DNA of 64,000 bases from Pisaster brevispinus (taxonomy: Eukaryota; Echinodermata; Asteroidea; Forcipulatida; Asteriidae), in NCBI GenBank assembly GCA_023634235.1, contig JAMKCF010000012.1, positions 16,873,884 through 16,937,883 of the forward strand, read 5' to 3'. Numbering within the stretch: position 1 is the first letter of the stretch; every line of letters begins with the position of its first letter. The notes under the pieces were generated by a model. The model saw nothing but the letters and a program-made list of their open reading frames with translations, did not search any database and was not told the origin of the DNA. Made by a program: the position numbers and the translations under genes. This document shows positions 38,706 through 49,769 of this stretch, in pieces.

Positions 38706-40690
38706 ACACGGCCTTGTTTGAAAGTTGATATGTCACACACGCACGGATTTGGTGTAGATTCTGTGTACGTGGATTCGTGGCCTACCGAACGGGTCGTTAC
38801 ACTTTTGGGAGAAATGGCTGAATTAGTCATTTGAGGATTGATTTGTTCTCGCTGTCCTTTCGCTATGCGTTATTGGTACCGCCATGAGGTTAAAGGTTTT
38901 AGTTAACAAAGTAAGTTTGAAACGTGCAGCGTACATTTATGATTTTCCCCAAAACTGAAAAAGTATTTAAATAAAAACGCAAAATCAACAAATACGTAAG
39001 TAAAGAACCAGTTAATTTGAAACAATAACACCAAAACATGTTTCGAGGAAAGGGCAATAACACATTCAGGAAAATTGAAATTGAGACAGGACCAAGAAAG
39101 GAAAGGAAAAGTTCTAGGGAGGTACTGGTTTTGTATTGAACAATTAGACCAAAAAGTACAAACTAGGAAGAGTGTTTTTTTTAGAGCGAACAAAATAACA
39201 TAAATTCTTTTATAGGAAGAGCAACTTGAAGCGTGCATAATTATCGGTACGGATTTCAACATAATGGTATGAAGATGGTTATGATGGGAACTTCTCTTAA
39301 AAAATTGCTGCCTGAAATGCTGAAGTTTTTGAGAAATGAACAAAGCAAGTCCAAAAATCGATGTTTAAAAACAGTGAAAAAAGCGATTTGGTTTTTCACT
39401 GAGTTCTTGAGACTTCGATTAACGGTTGATTTTAAACTTTCACGGGTTTGTTATTACTTTTTTTATGCCGAGTCACAACAAGTGCGAATACTGGTCTTTG
39501 AGAATTACAAATGTCGGCCGCGAGCTTAAATCTTTCTTTTTTCGAAATTAATGTGTAGTGTGTACTACTTATTTCCCGTTGATGATGGCGGTACCAACCG
39601 TGCTGGTTTCTAATCTGTTACAAGTGTGTTGCTATGTTTGAGATCATCACTCTGTTTGTTCACTTTTTCTGAAAAAACAAGCACCTTGGAGTCAGTGAAA
39701 CAATCACAATGGGGACCAGCCTTGTTTCAAATGTCGCCCGACTATTCCACTAGTCTGAACCCAATATTAATGGGAATGCTGTATAATGATCTAAATTAGA
39801 TACTTATTGTTAATTTTGTTGATCTTATTATTTGTTTTTATTGTACTTATTTTACTTTCACATTGCATATATTTATTTATTAACGGTATCCTTATGTACT
39901 GAACTATAAGATGAACGACAGGGAAAAACAGAAAAACAAGAACAAAATCATACATATAGAGTGAAGAAGTAAACGAGACTAATCCAATTGAGCGCATGTT
40001 ATGGAACTTGTTTCCGTTGGTCAACTTATACAACACTATTATTGATACTCATCCTTTTCCATGTAATCTATATGATAATTTGAAAGAACTATAAACTCCC
40101 ATGGGTGATGTAGAACAGCAATAACGACATCAGAAAAGGAACATGCGCGGACCATACTGAAAAACAACTTCATAAAATGTCAGATATTGGTATTTGCATT
40201 GCAGAGTCCGGCCGTGTAAACGGCGCAAACATCCAGTTATGAAATAACATGTTTTTGCCCTCCACTTTTAATCTAAAACTTCTATGTGCAAAATGTAGAA
40301 ATGACTATTGTAAATGACACATCGTCTAATACACTAAGGAGCAGTGTTCCCGTAATAGTCAGTAATTAGCGAGAGAAAATGTCTCTCCCACTCCCTGCTC
40401 ACATAGCTCTAGCCGGCGGCAAATTGATGCGTAGTCACGTCTTCGTGGACATCTTCTCCGGTCACAGTCCTCAGAGTTGCACCATCTGCTGATGTGTCGC
40501 CCTCAAAATGTTTTCCGTGATGTCCATGGTAAAGAAAATGAATTGTTTGAAGCGCATACTTATCACGAATCAGAAGTCAAGGCGAGGACGTTTTTACAAG
40601 ATATTTGACGCTGCATATTTGTTTGGTTTGTGTTTGCGTGCGTGTGTGTGTGTTTAAAAAAAAAAAATTATTTAGTTATTTTTGTTGGCG
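38706..40690. other. Intergenic, no supported gene
   Basis: A 146-codon minus-strand frame (38903-39343) is Phe/Leu/Ser-rich because the plus strand is A-rich. It lacks a domain and is treated as chance. Confidence 0.55.
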
Positions 40691-41014
40691 TGATTTTGGA
40701 GCCTTCTAATAGTTGATGGGAACAGTATGTTATTAAATGTTCTGTTTGGTACTTCGACCATCGCAGTAACTTTGCTTACTTTTGTCTTGTTGGTTTGTTT
40801 TTGGTGATTGGTTAGTTAAAATTGGCAACTACACAGATTACTAACATTTGACGCCAAATGTTTTTGTGTGTGTTTTTTTTTGTGATTTTGGAGCCTTCTA
40901 ATTTGAAGGATGGAAATGGTTTTTTTTATTAAACCTACTGTTTTGTGATTTTAGCAGTATTTGGCCTACTTTTGTCTTTCTGGTTTGTTTTTGGTGATTA
41001 GCTAAAGTTGGCAA
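40691..41014. repeat. Two-copy tandem duplication, period 192 bp
   Basis: TGATTTTGGAGCCTTCTAAT starts at 40691 and again at 40883. Both copies continue to a shared TACTTTTGTCTT / GGTTTGTTTTTGGTGATT segment and a TTGGCAA end. The copies have diverged in the middle. Confidence 0.75.
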
Positions 41015-41865
41015 TTTTTTGTTATTAATTAATAATTTTAAAATGTTATCAATATTCGAATAGTTTCATTTGTTCTTCTCTGTGAAAAATAACACTACAA
41101 CCTAACCCAGTTACGAAAAGGAATGCTATCTAGAGAAAAACTGTTGTCATCAAAATTATGTGTTGAAGACAATTATAAGCCATAATTTTTCTACGCCAAT
41201 CCGATGTGTGTGTTTACTTGTATAAAATATTGATAATAATTAATCAATTAAGCGCAAGAGAGTGATCAAAGATCATCTACGCTGGCAAGTTAGCTGACAG
41301 TACTACCACAACACGAGCATTATGGTAACCCATTGTGGTAACCCATTGTTTTCGCTGGGAATATATAAGATAATAAGCGGTCCATATTTCGAATCCGTGA
41401 ACGGATTGTGTGCAAGCCTACCTACGGTGGGGTATAGAAAACGCCAGGTTTCATTTTCTTTGACTTTATCCAAAGATAAAAACCGATGGATGCTTTTCAG
41501 TTTGTACTGTCTTGCGACATCAGAATGGTGGCGCTACATCTGAACCGCGTACTAAACAAAATAGTAATAATAAAACTTAAACGACTGAGGGCGCCATTGT
41601 GATTTTTAGGTGGTTACTTTAGAAAATTAAAAACGATGTCATTTCAAGTTGAATCTTTTACATCTCAAGGATTTTCAATCGTTGTCCTGACGGGCCCAAA
41701 GACAGAGCTCTAACTGACTCGAAAGTGTATCACTAACCGGCATTTAACTTCGTACGCAGTCATGTTAAAACCAAATGTAAGATCAACATGTTCAAAACAA
41801 CCACGCCATTTGAAAGATCTTAGCACAGACAAGACGCACAAAGAAAGTCATTTTTACTTAGTGAG

Positions 41866-42157
41866 CACTCTAAAAAAAAAAAAAAAAACTTCCGGGTCAG
41901 GCTGACCCGGGAACTGACTTTAAAAATGGGATTTTTATCTTGGGACTCATTTTGACCCTTCTGGTTCCTGCCTCACCTTTTTTTATTACCGCATTTTGGT
42001 ACATTTGTATTCTTTTTAAAAAATTCTCCTTGTAAACAGGGAAGATACATTTCATGCTTTTTACCATGACACTAAATATTTGTGAATCCTTTGAATATTA
42101 GCCAAGATTTGGGTCAGGCCCCACGGGACCCGGAAAGTTTTTGTTGTTGTTAGAGTA
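41866..42157. mobile_element. MITE-like element with CACTCTAA ends and a perfect IR3 palindrome
   Basis: The left end CACTCTAA (41866) and right end TTAGAGTA (42150-42157) are inverted with one mismatch. Inside, CCGGGTCAGGCTGACCCGG (41892-41910) is a perfect 8 bp inverted repeat around a 3-base spacer, and further GGGTCA/GACCC pieces occur near 41951 and 42112. It shares ends and GGGTCA content with 25491-25666. It has no coding capacity. Confidence 0.6.
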
Positions 42158-42293
42158 TTCATTAAGTAAAAATTACCCCCCCCCCCAGAAACATTGAATC
42201 TGGTTCTATTTGGACGCGGGAGTTTTTAAGAGTACAGCATCTGCTGAGAGTAACACAGTTACCACACAAATTAAATGTTGATGCTAACAATGA

Positions 42294-42452
42294 GCAAGTT
42301 CGGGTGGGCGACTACAGCGACTAGACTTACTAGAAACCATAGAGCACAGGGAGATTGATTAGATCGACCATGCACTGGAGCATGGTCGATCTAGTCAATT
42401 CGAGAGCTACGTCATACAGTCAAGTAACTCTAGTCGCCCACCCGAACTTGCC
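42294..42452. mobile_element. Hairpin-forming short element (MITE-like), about 159 bp
   Basis: Positions 42294-42314 are a perfect 21 bp reverse complement of 42431-42451. At the tip, AGATCGACCATGC (42361-42373) pairs perfectly with 42380-42392 around a 6-base loop, and the middle pairs imperfectly. CAATGA occurs at both flanks (42288-42293 and 42453-42458), a plausible 6 bp target duplication. There is no coding capacity. A structured RNA is an alternative. Confidence 0.55.
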
Positions 42453-42459
42453 CAATGAT

Positions 42460-43419
42460 GAAAGTGATGGAAAATAGGCATTTCAATTTGAGGGCGTTAA
42501 TTACAATGTGTACCAAAGCTTAGAATAAAAGGAAAGCAAACGGGACGGCTCGGATGAAACGAGAGTACAGGGCAAGCGAATTACAATCTTGTTCTAAGTG
42601 CGTCACGACTACGACGGCATGCTTAATTGTGATTGATATCACCTCGTTCGCTGCAGAAGTGACAAGACAAATCTAATAATGTTAAATAATAAACCGTTGT
42701 GGTGTTGACCGATACCCCCAATAACGTGGCGTCTCAATCAAGAAGACGTGACACATGTTGATCTGTACCAACTAATCAGCTTGCGAGAACTAATTCGTGA
42801 AAATGGAAAAGGGAATCAGTTTGAATTATAGAAATCTCCTGTCAGTGGGAAGGTGTGACGTTTGTTTTAGTGCCTGACAAGTGTTGTATATGATTAGGGT
42901 TAAGTAATACATACATTACAATTTCAGCCATAAAAGGTGGTTTTGACGCGGATTTCTAGGTCTAAAAAGATCTGATTTTTTTTTTTTTTTTAAGTGACTT
43001 TAAAATGTTTGAAATCGCTTCGAAATCTCTGAAAAGCATATAATAAGCTTTGTGGATTTTGTTAAGGCTTCGGCTCCATCCAGCTTCGTCATCAATTTTG
43101 GAGCAGTGTACATTTTGCACAGTTTTTCCAACATCAAACGGTGCCCGGAGTCGGAGAACCTAAGCTCGCGAGGTTTGGAAAAGACTCCCGGTTAATTTGA
43201 GTAAACACTTGGTGAATTCTGCTTTACTTCTCATGCTTTGTTAGAAACAATTCAACGGCCGAGTGCTTCTATTTGGGTGAACATTGAATTGAATTTTGTT
43301 AAATTTTACCTGCTGTTGAATCCACATTCCTCGTATTTAAAGCATTCGTAACCCTTTTTAGTTGTATAATGTATATGGAAATCTGGCCCAGGGTCGTGTA
43401 CATTGTCTAATTAAATGCG
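42460..43419. other. Intergenic upstream of the EGF locus
   Basis: No repeats of note except a T13-14 run near 42977. It may hold distal regulatory sequence of the EGF gene, but no specific site can be named. Confidence 0.45.
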
Positions 43420-43653
43420 TTGAATGTTACGCAACTGCAACCGGGGTTTGGGTGTGTCTCGCTGGGATGGGAAGTTTGCGAGGGACGAGGTCGTTAGCGC
43501 TGAGGGTGACGACTTCGGAGGCAGAGCTTGCCGGGCAGAGTTTGCCGGGCGGTACCAAGTTTTCCGTTGTAGCCGAAAGATTAGTGGGGTATTTGGCCGA
43601 ACGGCCAGCCAGCAAGAACATACGTACGAGGCCCAGGGAAAGCAAAAGGTCCT
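43420..43653 (+). other. GC/CpG-richer patch ending in a splice donor; possible alternative first exon
   Basis: This stretch is clearly richer in G, C and CpG than its AT-rich surroundings. It stays open in two plus-strand frames, contains a short internal duplication (GAG[C/T]TTGCCGGGC twice near 43526-43550), and ends at CCT|GTAAGT (GT at 43654). No start-proximal signal peptide or known domain is visible. It may be an untranslated or coding first exon of the EGF gene or of an unseen transcript, or simply a CpG patch. Confidence 0.25.
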
Positions 43654-43998
43654 GTAAGTAACTGTGTGTTGATATGTAATACGTCTACGTTTGTCTGCCT
43701 TGTTCTACCTCCCACCATACTCCCACCATTGTTATTCCAAGATAAGTTGAAAGGTCACTGAGTAGCGGTTTAATAGCGGAGGAGCAACTGTCATCGGGCA
43801 AGTCATCATGGTGCAGTTAAGGGTTTTATCTAGTAATGTTTAGCCCTATATTTTATCTACAACTTGTTTTCAAAAACAAATCACTCAATGTGCAATCTTC
43901 AGCAAACAGCTTCACCGAGTTACGTAACCTTTTTTTCTTCTTTTTTTCTGGATGCTGTTTTGTGACAATGGTCTAAATCCGGATTAAATCGTGATCAT

Positions 43999-44133
43999 TA
44001 TATACGATAAAAAGTGTTTGTTTTAAAATCACGTCGGACCTCTTCCATAGCTGCACTTCTCACATAACGTCGATCGACGAAACATCGTAAAGACACGGGT
44101 CATTTTCGTCACAGTACAACATCCAAACAACAG
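43999..44133 (+). promoter_or_regulatory. Candidate promoter and 5' UTR exon of the EGF gene
   Basis: A TATATACGATAAAA sequence (about 43999-44012) lies some 30 nt before a pyrimidine-rich stretch. About 120 nt further on is a strong donor, AACAG|GTAAGAG (GT at 44134). Splicing from 44133 to the acceptor ending at 45192 would place a short untranslated leader just before the start codon at 45194. This is inference from signals alone; an alternative donor exists at 43654. Confidence 0.3.
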
Positions 44134-45193
44134 GTAAGAGCACCGGATTACAAAGGCCTACTGTTTCGTTTAGTTTATGAGTGAAATAATAAATGACCCC
44201 CTTCCACCCGACCTTCCGTCCCTTATATTTTTTTAACGTCCTGTTTTTATTTGCAGACTTTGCTGTCGATATAATTACAGGCTTGAGTTTGCTTAGAAAA
44301 AGCGGAGAACAATATTGCAGTCAGCCAGGTTTTAGATGAATCGCCTGATTCATGTGATATATGTTTGAACTAAACAGATCGTGGCGAGATATGTTAACGC
44401 ATCGAGTTAGGAGGCGCAATAAAATCAGGCAATAGGCTAGGTACAATTTGTAGAGAATTGGGCCTAATACTTGACGATATAATTTTTATCAAAAGTTATG
44501 CAAACCATTAGATTAAGTGTAGAGAGAAAAAAAATTGAGCAGGCGTATTTTCTTATGTATTGTATTTGTTGTAAGTTGCCTTTCTCTGTAGCCACTTAAA
44601 TAGAGTCTATAATTATGCTTTCTCAGTTAAGTATCGAACCTAGCTCACACTGTTGTTAATGTTAAACCATGTTTTATTTTTTGGGCGTACCTACCACAAG
44701 CTTTGGCTTTTCTGGCTATGCCCTCATTTCCATCCTCAGGTCTTTATGATCGTTATGATGATTTTGGTTTGTCTGTTGGAGTGGAAATAAATGAATTGAA
44801 AAGAAAAATGATGTTAGCCTAATGATCTAATTACTAGAAACTACCAAGGTTAATGTTGGCTCATTGAATATTTACAATGTGTGTACTTTTTATCCACACA
44901 GTGAGGTAGAATGGGTTGGACAGTCATTAACACCATCTTGTGGCGCATAACAATACGTCATTACGTGCAGTAACATTGTTGAGTTGTTGATCGTGCGCCA
45001 TATTGACTGACTGCTATTGGCCAGTGTTAAAAATCACTGCATTTTAAAACCTTTGTGTATCCTCAATTAACTCAACCTGACGGTTATCACGCCATTCAAA
45101 TGTCATTTATTTAACGACAATCTCCAGAATCGTTTAAATCTTCAAATTGTCGACATCCAAGATAATCTCTGACTTTGTCTGACTATTTGCAGG

Positions 45194-45263
45194 ATGCAGG
45201 TTTATTTAGCGGCAGGTCTGCTTTTGGCAGTCGCTATCGTCTCATTTGGCGGTGCTGAAGCCG
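45194..45263 (+). CDS. Exon 1 (coding part): signal peptide
   Basis: ATG at 45194 opens 23 codons plus one base and ends at a GTAAG donor (45264). The encoded peptide starts MQVYLAAGLLLAVAIVSFGG, a textbook signal sequence with an AEA cleavage site. The bases just before the ATG read TTTGCAG|G after a pyrimidine-containing stretch, so this is probably an internal exon whose 5' end at 45193 is spliced to an upstream untranslated exon. Confidence 0.85.
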
Positions 45264-47204
45264 GTAAGATATCTTCATAAACTGTCACATTAGCATTAGT
45301 TTCTTAAAACCTTATTGACGTTATACACTTAATGCCAACATTAAGCACCTAATAACTGGTTCACCTTTCGCATTATTAATCACCTTTCGCATTATTTTAT
45401 GCGCGCGTAAAAATGTACAAACTCATGGTTGTCTGTAATTATCATACTAAGCAAGAACTAATAGAACCAACTTTCTTGCCATTCTTAGTATTCTTTATTA
45501 ACAGTGCACTCATTACGGTTATCGATAATGTAGGGGCAAATTATTTTGCAAGACTCAAACGCCCAAGACTAGGTCATGGTTGCTGCATGGACTTGAAAAC
45601 CAACTTTTCGTTTTTTGTTTTTTGTTTATTAATTTTTTGTAAAAGTAATTTTCAACACGCTTTTAATGATAGTTGTCAACCTTGGTTATTTTTTTGAATA
45701 TTTGTTTTATCCTTTAACCCAAATAAGTCCCTACTACTTCCTAAGGAAACAACGTAAGCCTTTATAAGAAAAACTATAGTTTGTAAATTTGGTACAACCA
45801 CGTGAAGAAGCGGTGAGGTCTCGACGTTTCGAACAGTACACTCTGCTCGTATTCAGCACAAACCTTTATGTTTCTGAAATTAATCTTAAATTTGGTGTAA
45901 CAATCAACGCACGCTATATTTTTTACAACATGATTTCACTTGTGTCCGCAGGAAGATGCCAAACCTGTTCATGTTTGATGATGTCCCAGACCGAGAGTTG
46001 CCTAAACGGCGGTACCTGCCGGATGAGCCACGGGACGGCCATTTGTACTTGTGGAAACAACTACCGTGGGACCCGGTGTCAGGAACGCGCAGCGTTACCT
46101 CTCCGAAGTAAGTTTTAGAAACTCGTTTTGGTTTTCAGCTCTTTTTGGAAAGTTTTACAACCTGAAAATCATTATTCAGTTGTTCACAAGCGTACTCGTG
46201 GATATTCGGTTTTCAGCTCTTTTTTGTAAATGCTTTTAAACCAGCAAGTATGATTCAATTGTCAACAAGCTTATTCGTGGGGTACTCGTAACCTTTGCTC
46301 TGTGCCCTCATAAGTAATATTTGCAATGTTTGATGTTACAGCCAATCCTTGCCTTCCCAACCCGTGTCTGAACTCTGGCTACTGTATGCGAGGAGGTAGC
46401 GGGTTTACCTGTATCTGTGCAAATGGCTTCTCGGGCAACACATGCGCCACAACAGGTAAGTGACTTGCGCCCCCTTGCGTCAGTAGGTTAATATACAATT
46501 GTTTTTAATGATAACCTATTTTAAAATTTATGTTATCTGTCTCTCTTTCTAAAAGAACCCCACAATGGAACGAACAAAAACAGTCTTAAAACAAACAACA
46601 AAAACAACACCCCTTCCCCCAAAAAACAAATAATGATAATAAAAAAATCAAAAGTAGAAAGAAAAAAGGGTGGGGGGGGACAAAATGAACAGTTTAGCAT
46701 AAATAGTTCTACTGGGTTATGTTTGTTTTGGTACGTTATTTTGTTTGGGGTAGTTTTTTCTTTGTAAATCTTCAAAAATATTCAGATTTCGATTCGTCAC
46801 TTATAACTGCCTTTAAAAATGACATATAGGTGGGTAATTTGCCGCAACGAAATTAATCTTTGTAAACCCCAAACTCACGGAAAATAAACTTCCTGTAACT
46901 AGGCCTACCAATCCTCCATAGAAATGTCCCCGTCTCAAAATACTATCGGAGTCTGTTGACCACTATATTCTAAACGTAATTTTCACTGGTTATTTGTTCA
47001 AAGGAACATTGAATTTGACACTTTTGAAAACCCATTGAATATGTAATTGTTAATTTAAAATAGCTAAACTATAACAACATCTTCTGGATTGTTTCCATTG
47101 CAGATACGGGTTACGTAAACCCTTGCAATAACAACAATTGCGCCGCCAACCAGCGTTGTCAGCCCTGGAGCATTGGAAACCATTATTCGTGTGTACCACT
47201 CTAA
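45194..47204 (+). CDS. Small secreted EGF-repeat protein, join(45194..45263,45952..46107,46342..46455,47104..47204)
   Basis: Four exons splice to 441 nt, encoding 146 residues plus TAA. Residues 1-23 form a signal peptide (hydrophobic core LLLAVAIV, likely cleavage after AEA). EGF-like domain 1 uses Cys31, 40, 46, 55, 57 and 66 and contains the hallmark SCLNGGTC; domain 2 uses Cys79, 84, 90, 99, 101 and 110. Residues 114-146 begin a third EGF (Cys121, 126, 132, 143) but end three residues after the fourth cysteine, where the fifth and sixth would follow. Two extra cysteines (26, 29) precede domain 1, so the total is 18. Neither full domain shows the calcium-binding D-x-D/N-E start. All introns are phase 1 with GT-AG ends, the pattern known for shuffled EGF exons. 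An extracellular ligand, matrix or secreted defence role is possible, but the specific function is unknown. I do not recognise an orthologue. Confidence 0.88.
45952..46107 (+). CDS. Exon 2: first EGF-like domain
   Basis: The acceptor is CCGCAG ending at 45951 and the donor GTAAGT starts at 46108. The 156 nt complete the split Gly24 codon and end with one base of the next codon, so the exon is symmetric (1-1). It encodes Cys26 and Cys29, then a six-cysteine EGF module with spacing C-8-C-5-C-8-C-1-C-8-C. An uninterrupted frame runs back into intron 1 from 45789, but that leader is AT-rich intronic sequence and would lack a signal peptide. Confidence 0.88.
46130..46281 (+). repeat. Two-copy 78 bp tandem duplication inside EGF intron 2
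   Basis: Unit 1 begins GGTTTTCAGCTC at 46130 and unit 2 begins with the same 12 bases at 46208. Both end with a related ACAAGC-T-TTCGTGG-like tail. Each copy carries a TTTTCAG sequence that looks like a weak splice acceptor but is not followed by an EGF-coding frame. Confidence 0.75.
46342..46455 (+). CDS. Exon 3: second EGF-like domain
   Basis: The acceptor TTACAG ends at 46341 and the donor GTAAGT begins at 46456. The exon is 114 nt, again phase 1 at both ends. The six cysteines are spaced C-4-C-5-C-8-C-1-C-8-C with the typical CICANGFSGNTC ending. It is the closest match to a canonical EGF repeat in the protein. Confidence 0.9.
47104..47204 (+). CDS. Exon 4 (coding part): half EGF domain and stop
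   Basis: The acceptor follows a pyrimidine-rich stretch and ends CCATTGCAG at 47103. The segment encodes DTGYVNPCNNNNCAANQRCQ, then Cys143 and VPL before TAA (47202-47204). Spacing C-4-C-5-C-10-C matches cysteines 1-4 of an EGF repeat. Cysteines 5 and 6 are absent and the frame closes at once. No donor that would continue the domain is visible before the stop, so this looks like the true C terminus. Confidence 0.85.
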
Positions 47205-47355
47205 ACCCGTCACCAGGTCTCACAGCAAAACAAACTTGACTAACAATTAAATTTTCAAGGAAAACAACCCACTATTAAAACATCTCATATAGTTACATTT
47301 TTCAGAGTAACAAATTATGTCCATTTTAAATTTTCAGACAAAGAGTTTTAAAAGA

Positions 47356-47361
47356 ATAAAA
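47356..47361 (+). promoter_or_regulatory. Polyadenylation signal AATAAA of the EGF gene
   Basis: A canonical AATAAA lies about 150 nt after the TAA stop of the EGF gene, in an A-rich 3' UTR. Cleavage would be expected about 10-30 nt downstream, near 47375-47390. Signals of this sequence are common in AT-rich DNA, so the call rests on its position. Confidence 0.6.
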
Positions 47362-47389
47362 AAGGATTTATTAATTTAGAATGGTACGG

Positions 47390-48960
47390 TTAACAGTTTT
47401 GACTACGTTGCATACAGGGCGCCACCTCGTGGTGTATGTTCCAATATGTTCTGATTTGTTTGCTTGTTCCTGATTTTGCAATGAATAGGATATTCCTCTC
47501 CGTAGGTTTCTGAGGGATTCCACCTCCATTGGCGGGGTGACGATGCGATGGCATTAATATCCATCCAACCAATTTCATTAAAAAAAATAAAACTATATAC
47601 GTGACTTATTAGGTTATTAGATTTGTTTCTGCTCAGTTGTTTCAATTAAAAGGAGGTGGGGACTTATTAATTTACCACAAATTGACTTGGACGTAAATGC
47701 TGTAAATGATTTTAAAACTCTGCAGTGAAGGCTTATTTCGATATTTTTATTGTCTCAACAATATCATATACACTGGTCAGTTGATACTCCATGATATCCT
47801 AAACTGGACCATAAAACACGTCCTAGAGGGTGTGTCAATTTATAGGGGCCAGTGACTGACAGGGGGCAGAACAACAATCTGCCAGCCTTTGTATACAAAA
47901 TCAGTATACCAATTGTCAATTGTAGATAAAACCAACGATCACACTTAAATAATTCATCAAACAAATAATGCTTAAAATAACTCAGGCATTACCTGGTCAT
48001 GTAAACAACACACTTAGGTAAAAGAAACAATAATATTTATGATGAATAAACTACCTCCATCACTTGAGAAAATGCTTCTGATCGAGACGCTGTCATCTTT
48101 GTGTATAAATTGTCACAAATAATCTGCGTGCCACAGAAAATATGTCCTTCAATTTAATAGATGAACTGCTCCAATGCAACAACAAATAAAACGGCCGTAT
48201 AGACTGCTGTTTTCCCAGCATAAACACGATATTTTGATGGTGTTTTTACTGTTTAAAAAATGTATTTATATATTTTGCTGTATTTGTAACATTTCATTTT
48301 TTTTATTCCTCTTCTTAATTGGACACGGGACAATGTTTCATATAGTATTTTTAGAGCAGCGCCGCGGTCGAGAGCTTCGGTCTGAGAGCGAGACTGAAGT
48401 GGCGATCTGAAGGGGGAGATCGTAGGTGAACGGCGGGGGTGGTGGTCTCGACACGGAAGCTCTAATTTAATAATCCCGTTTAAATTGATGAGGTGTAATG
48501 AAGAAAAAATGAGTAGCCTATATGAACGCAGATTTACAGACACGAATTCGAGGTCCGGACCATACCTTATAAAACACAAGATGCAATTTTGATGGACTTT
48601 CAGCTGGCTTTCATTTATACAAACACGTGGCCCTCGTTGACGCTCTTCTGTATCGTCTGCGTGTCGTGGATCGATACGGCAGGCCATCTCGACTTATCTT
48701 AAAATTCAGTTTCTACCCATATTAATTCTTTGGTGCCTGACCATAATATGTCGTTGCAAAACGTGTGATAGCTTGAAACCGATTATTTGTTTTTCTCTTT
48801 AGGACTATTTTACTTGTGATAGTTATCCATTTTGTTTGGTTTTTTTTTTCTTCTTCAATTCATCGTTGTATTTGGAAAGATTAGCCTTTCAACATTTTTG
48901 CAGTTAGTAATGATTAAGTTTTACATTCAACTTTCCTATTGCAAGGACATCAGCTGTGTG
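47390..48960. other. Intergenic downstream of the EGF gene
   Basis: No supported exon. A 144-codon minus-strand frame (48253-48687) overlaps a slightly GC-rich patch (48355-48460) but has no domain and no signal peptide. Confidence 0.5.
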
Positions 48961-49364
48961 GGTCCCCCCCCCCCCACCCACCCACACACACACCCAGGTA
49001 CAGTACTCCTGTACGTTAGAGGACACCTATTGTACTTTCTGTTGTTCCTGTATTGAAGCAATCCCCATTGGTTTTGTACACAAATGACTAGTGAGGACAC
49101 CTGAAAACAAAGAACCGACTAGTGAGGACCTATTGTCCCTATTGTAAAATGTCCTCGGAGGGTTGGCAATACAAACACACACGCACACACACAGTCTTGT
49201 TTTGCAGTCGTTGTGTGGACATACCTTTGTTCTGTACCCTTAAGGAAAATCCTATTCCTCAACACTGCAAACAACGTTGTGTGGACGTGTGCAAGTCCAC
49301 ATAGTGCTTCAGATCCCTACATTATGTGGACCTCTTTTGTTCTCAGGTCCACACTGCGTATGTA

Positions 49365-49560
49365 GCGCTTGCCCACACACACAAACGCATACCCTTACCA
49401 ATGGTGGCTTGTGGGGTCCTGCTATTGTTGTTCTATTATCCCGTTTTCTGAAGAATTCCCCTGTGGGGTCCAAGTTGAACAAAGAATTCTCAATGGGGTC
49501 CATTGTTCCGTTGTGTTTTGGACCCCACAAGGACCGGTGGGTGTGCTCACACCAACATGC
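49365..49560 (+). repeat. Dispersed repeat, copy 1 (GTGGGGTCC-rich)
   Basis: About 190 bp here match the reverse complement of 55805-56010, including GTGGGGTCCTGCTATTGTTG and the following TTCTATT..CCC block. It lies in a longer low-complexity stretch (48960-49900) rich in CA repeats and AGGTCC/GGTCCACA words. The 207-codon open frame spanning 49277-49900 is chance openness over this repeat. Confidence 0.65.
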
Positions 49561-49769
49561 ATCCACACAACTTGTTTGCTTGTTTTTGTTTGATTGTTTG
49601 TTTAATTGTGTTTTTGTGGTTTTTTTTTGGAAGAAGCCCCATGAAACAAAACCGAGGACGTATTCGGTCTGTCAAACAACTGGACCCCCTTTGTTAAAGT
49701 CTCGGTGTCGAAGAGTAGACCCACTCATACTCCCACACTCGCATACCTCCCCAAGTTTGCATCAATGTG

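Noticed and set aside
38903..39343. 146-codon minus-strand frame resembling a multi-pass membrane protein
   Set aside because: Phe/Leu/Ser bias follows from A-rich plus-strand DNA; there is no conserved motif and overlapping frames exist on the other strand.
45789..46118. 109-codon continuous frame through EGF exon 2
   Set aside because: It reads through the intron 1 acceptor; the spliced model gives a signal peptide and keeps all phases consistent.
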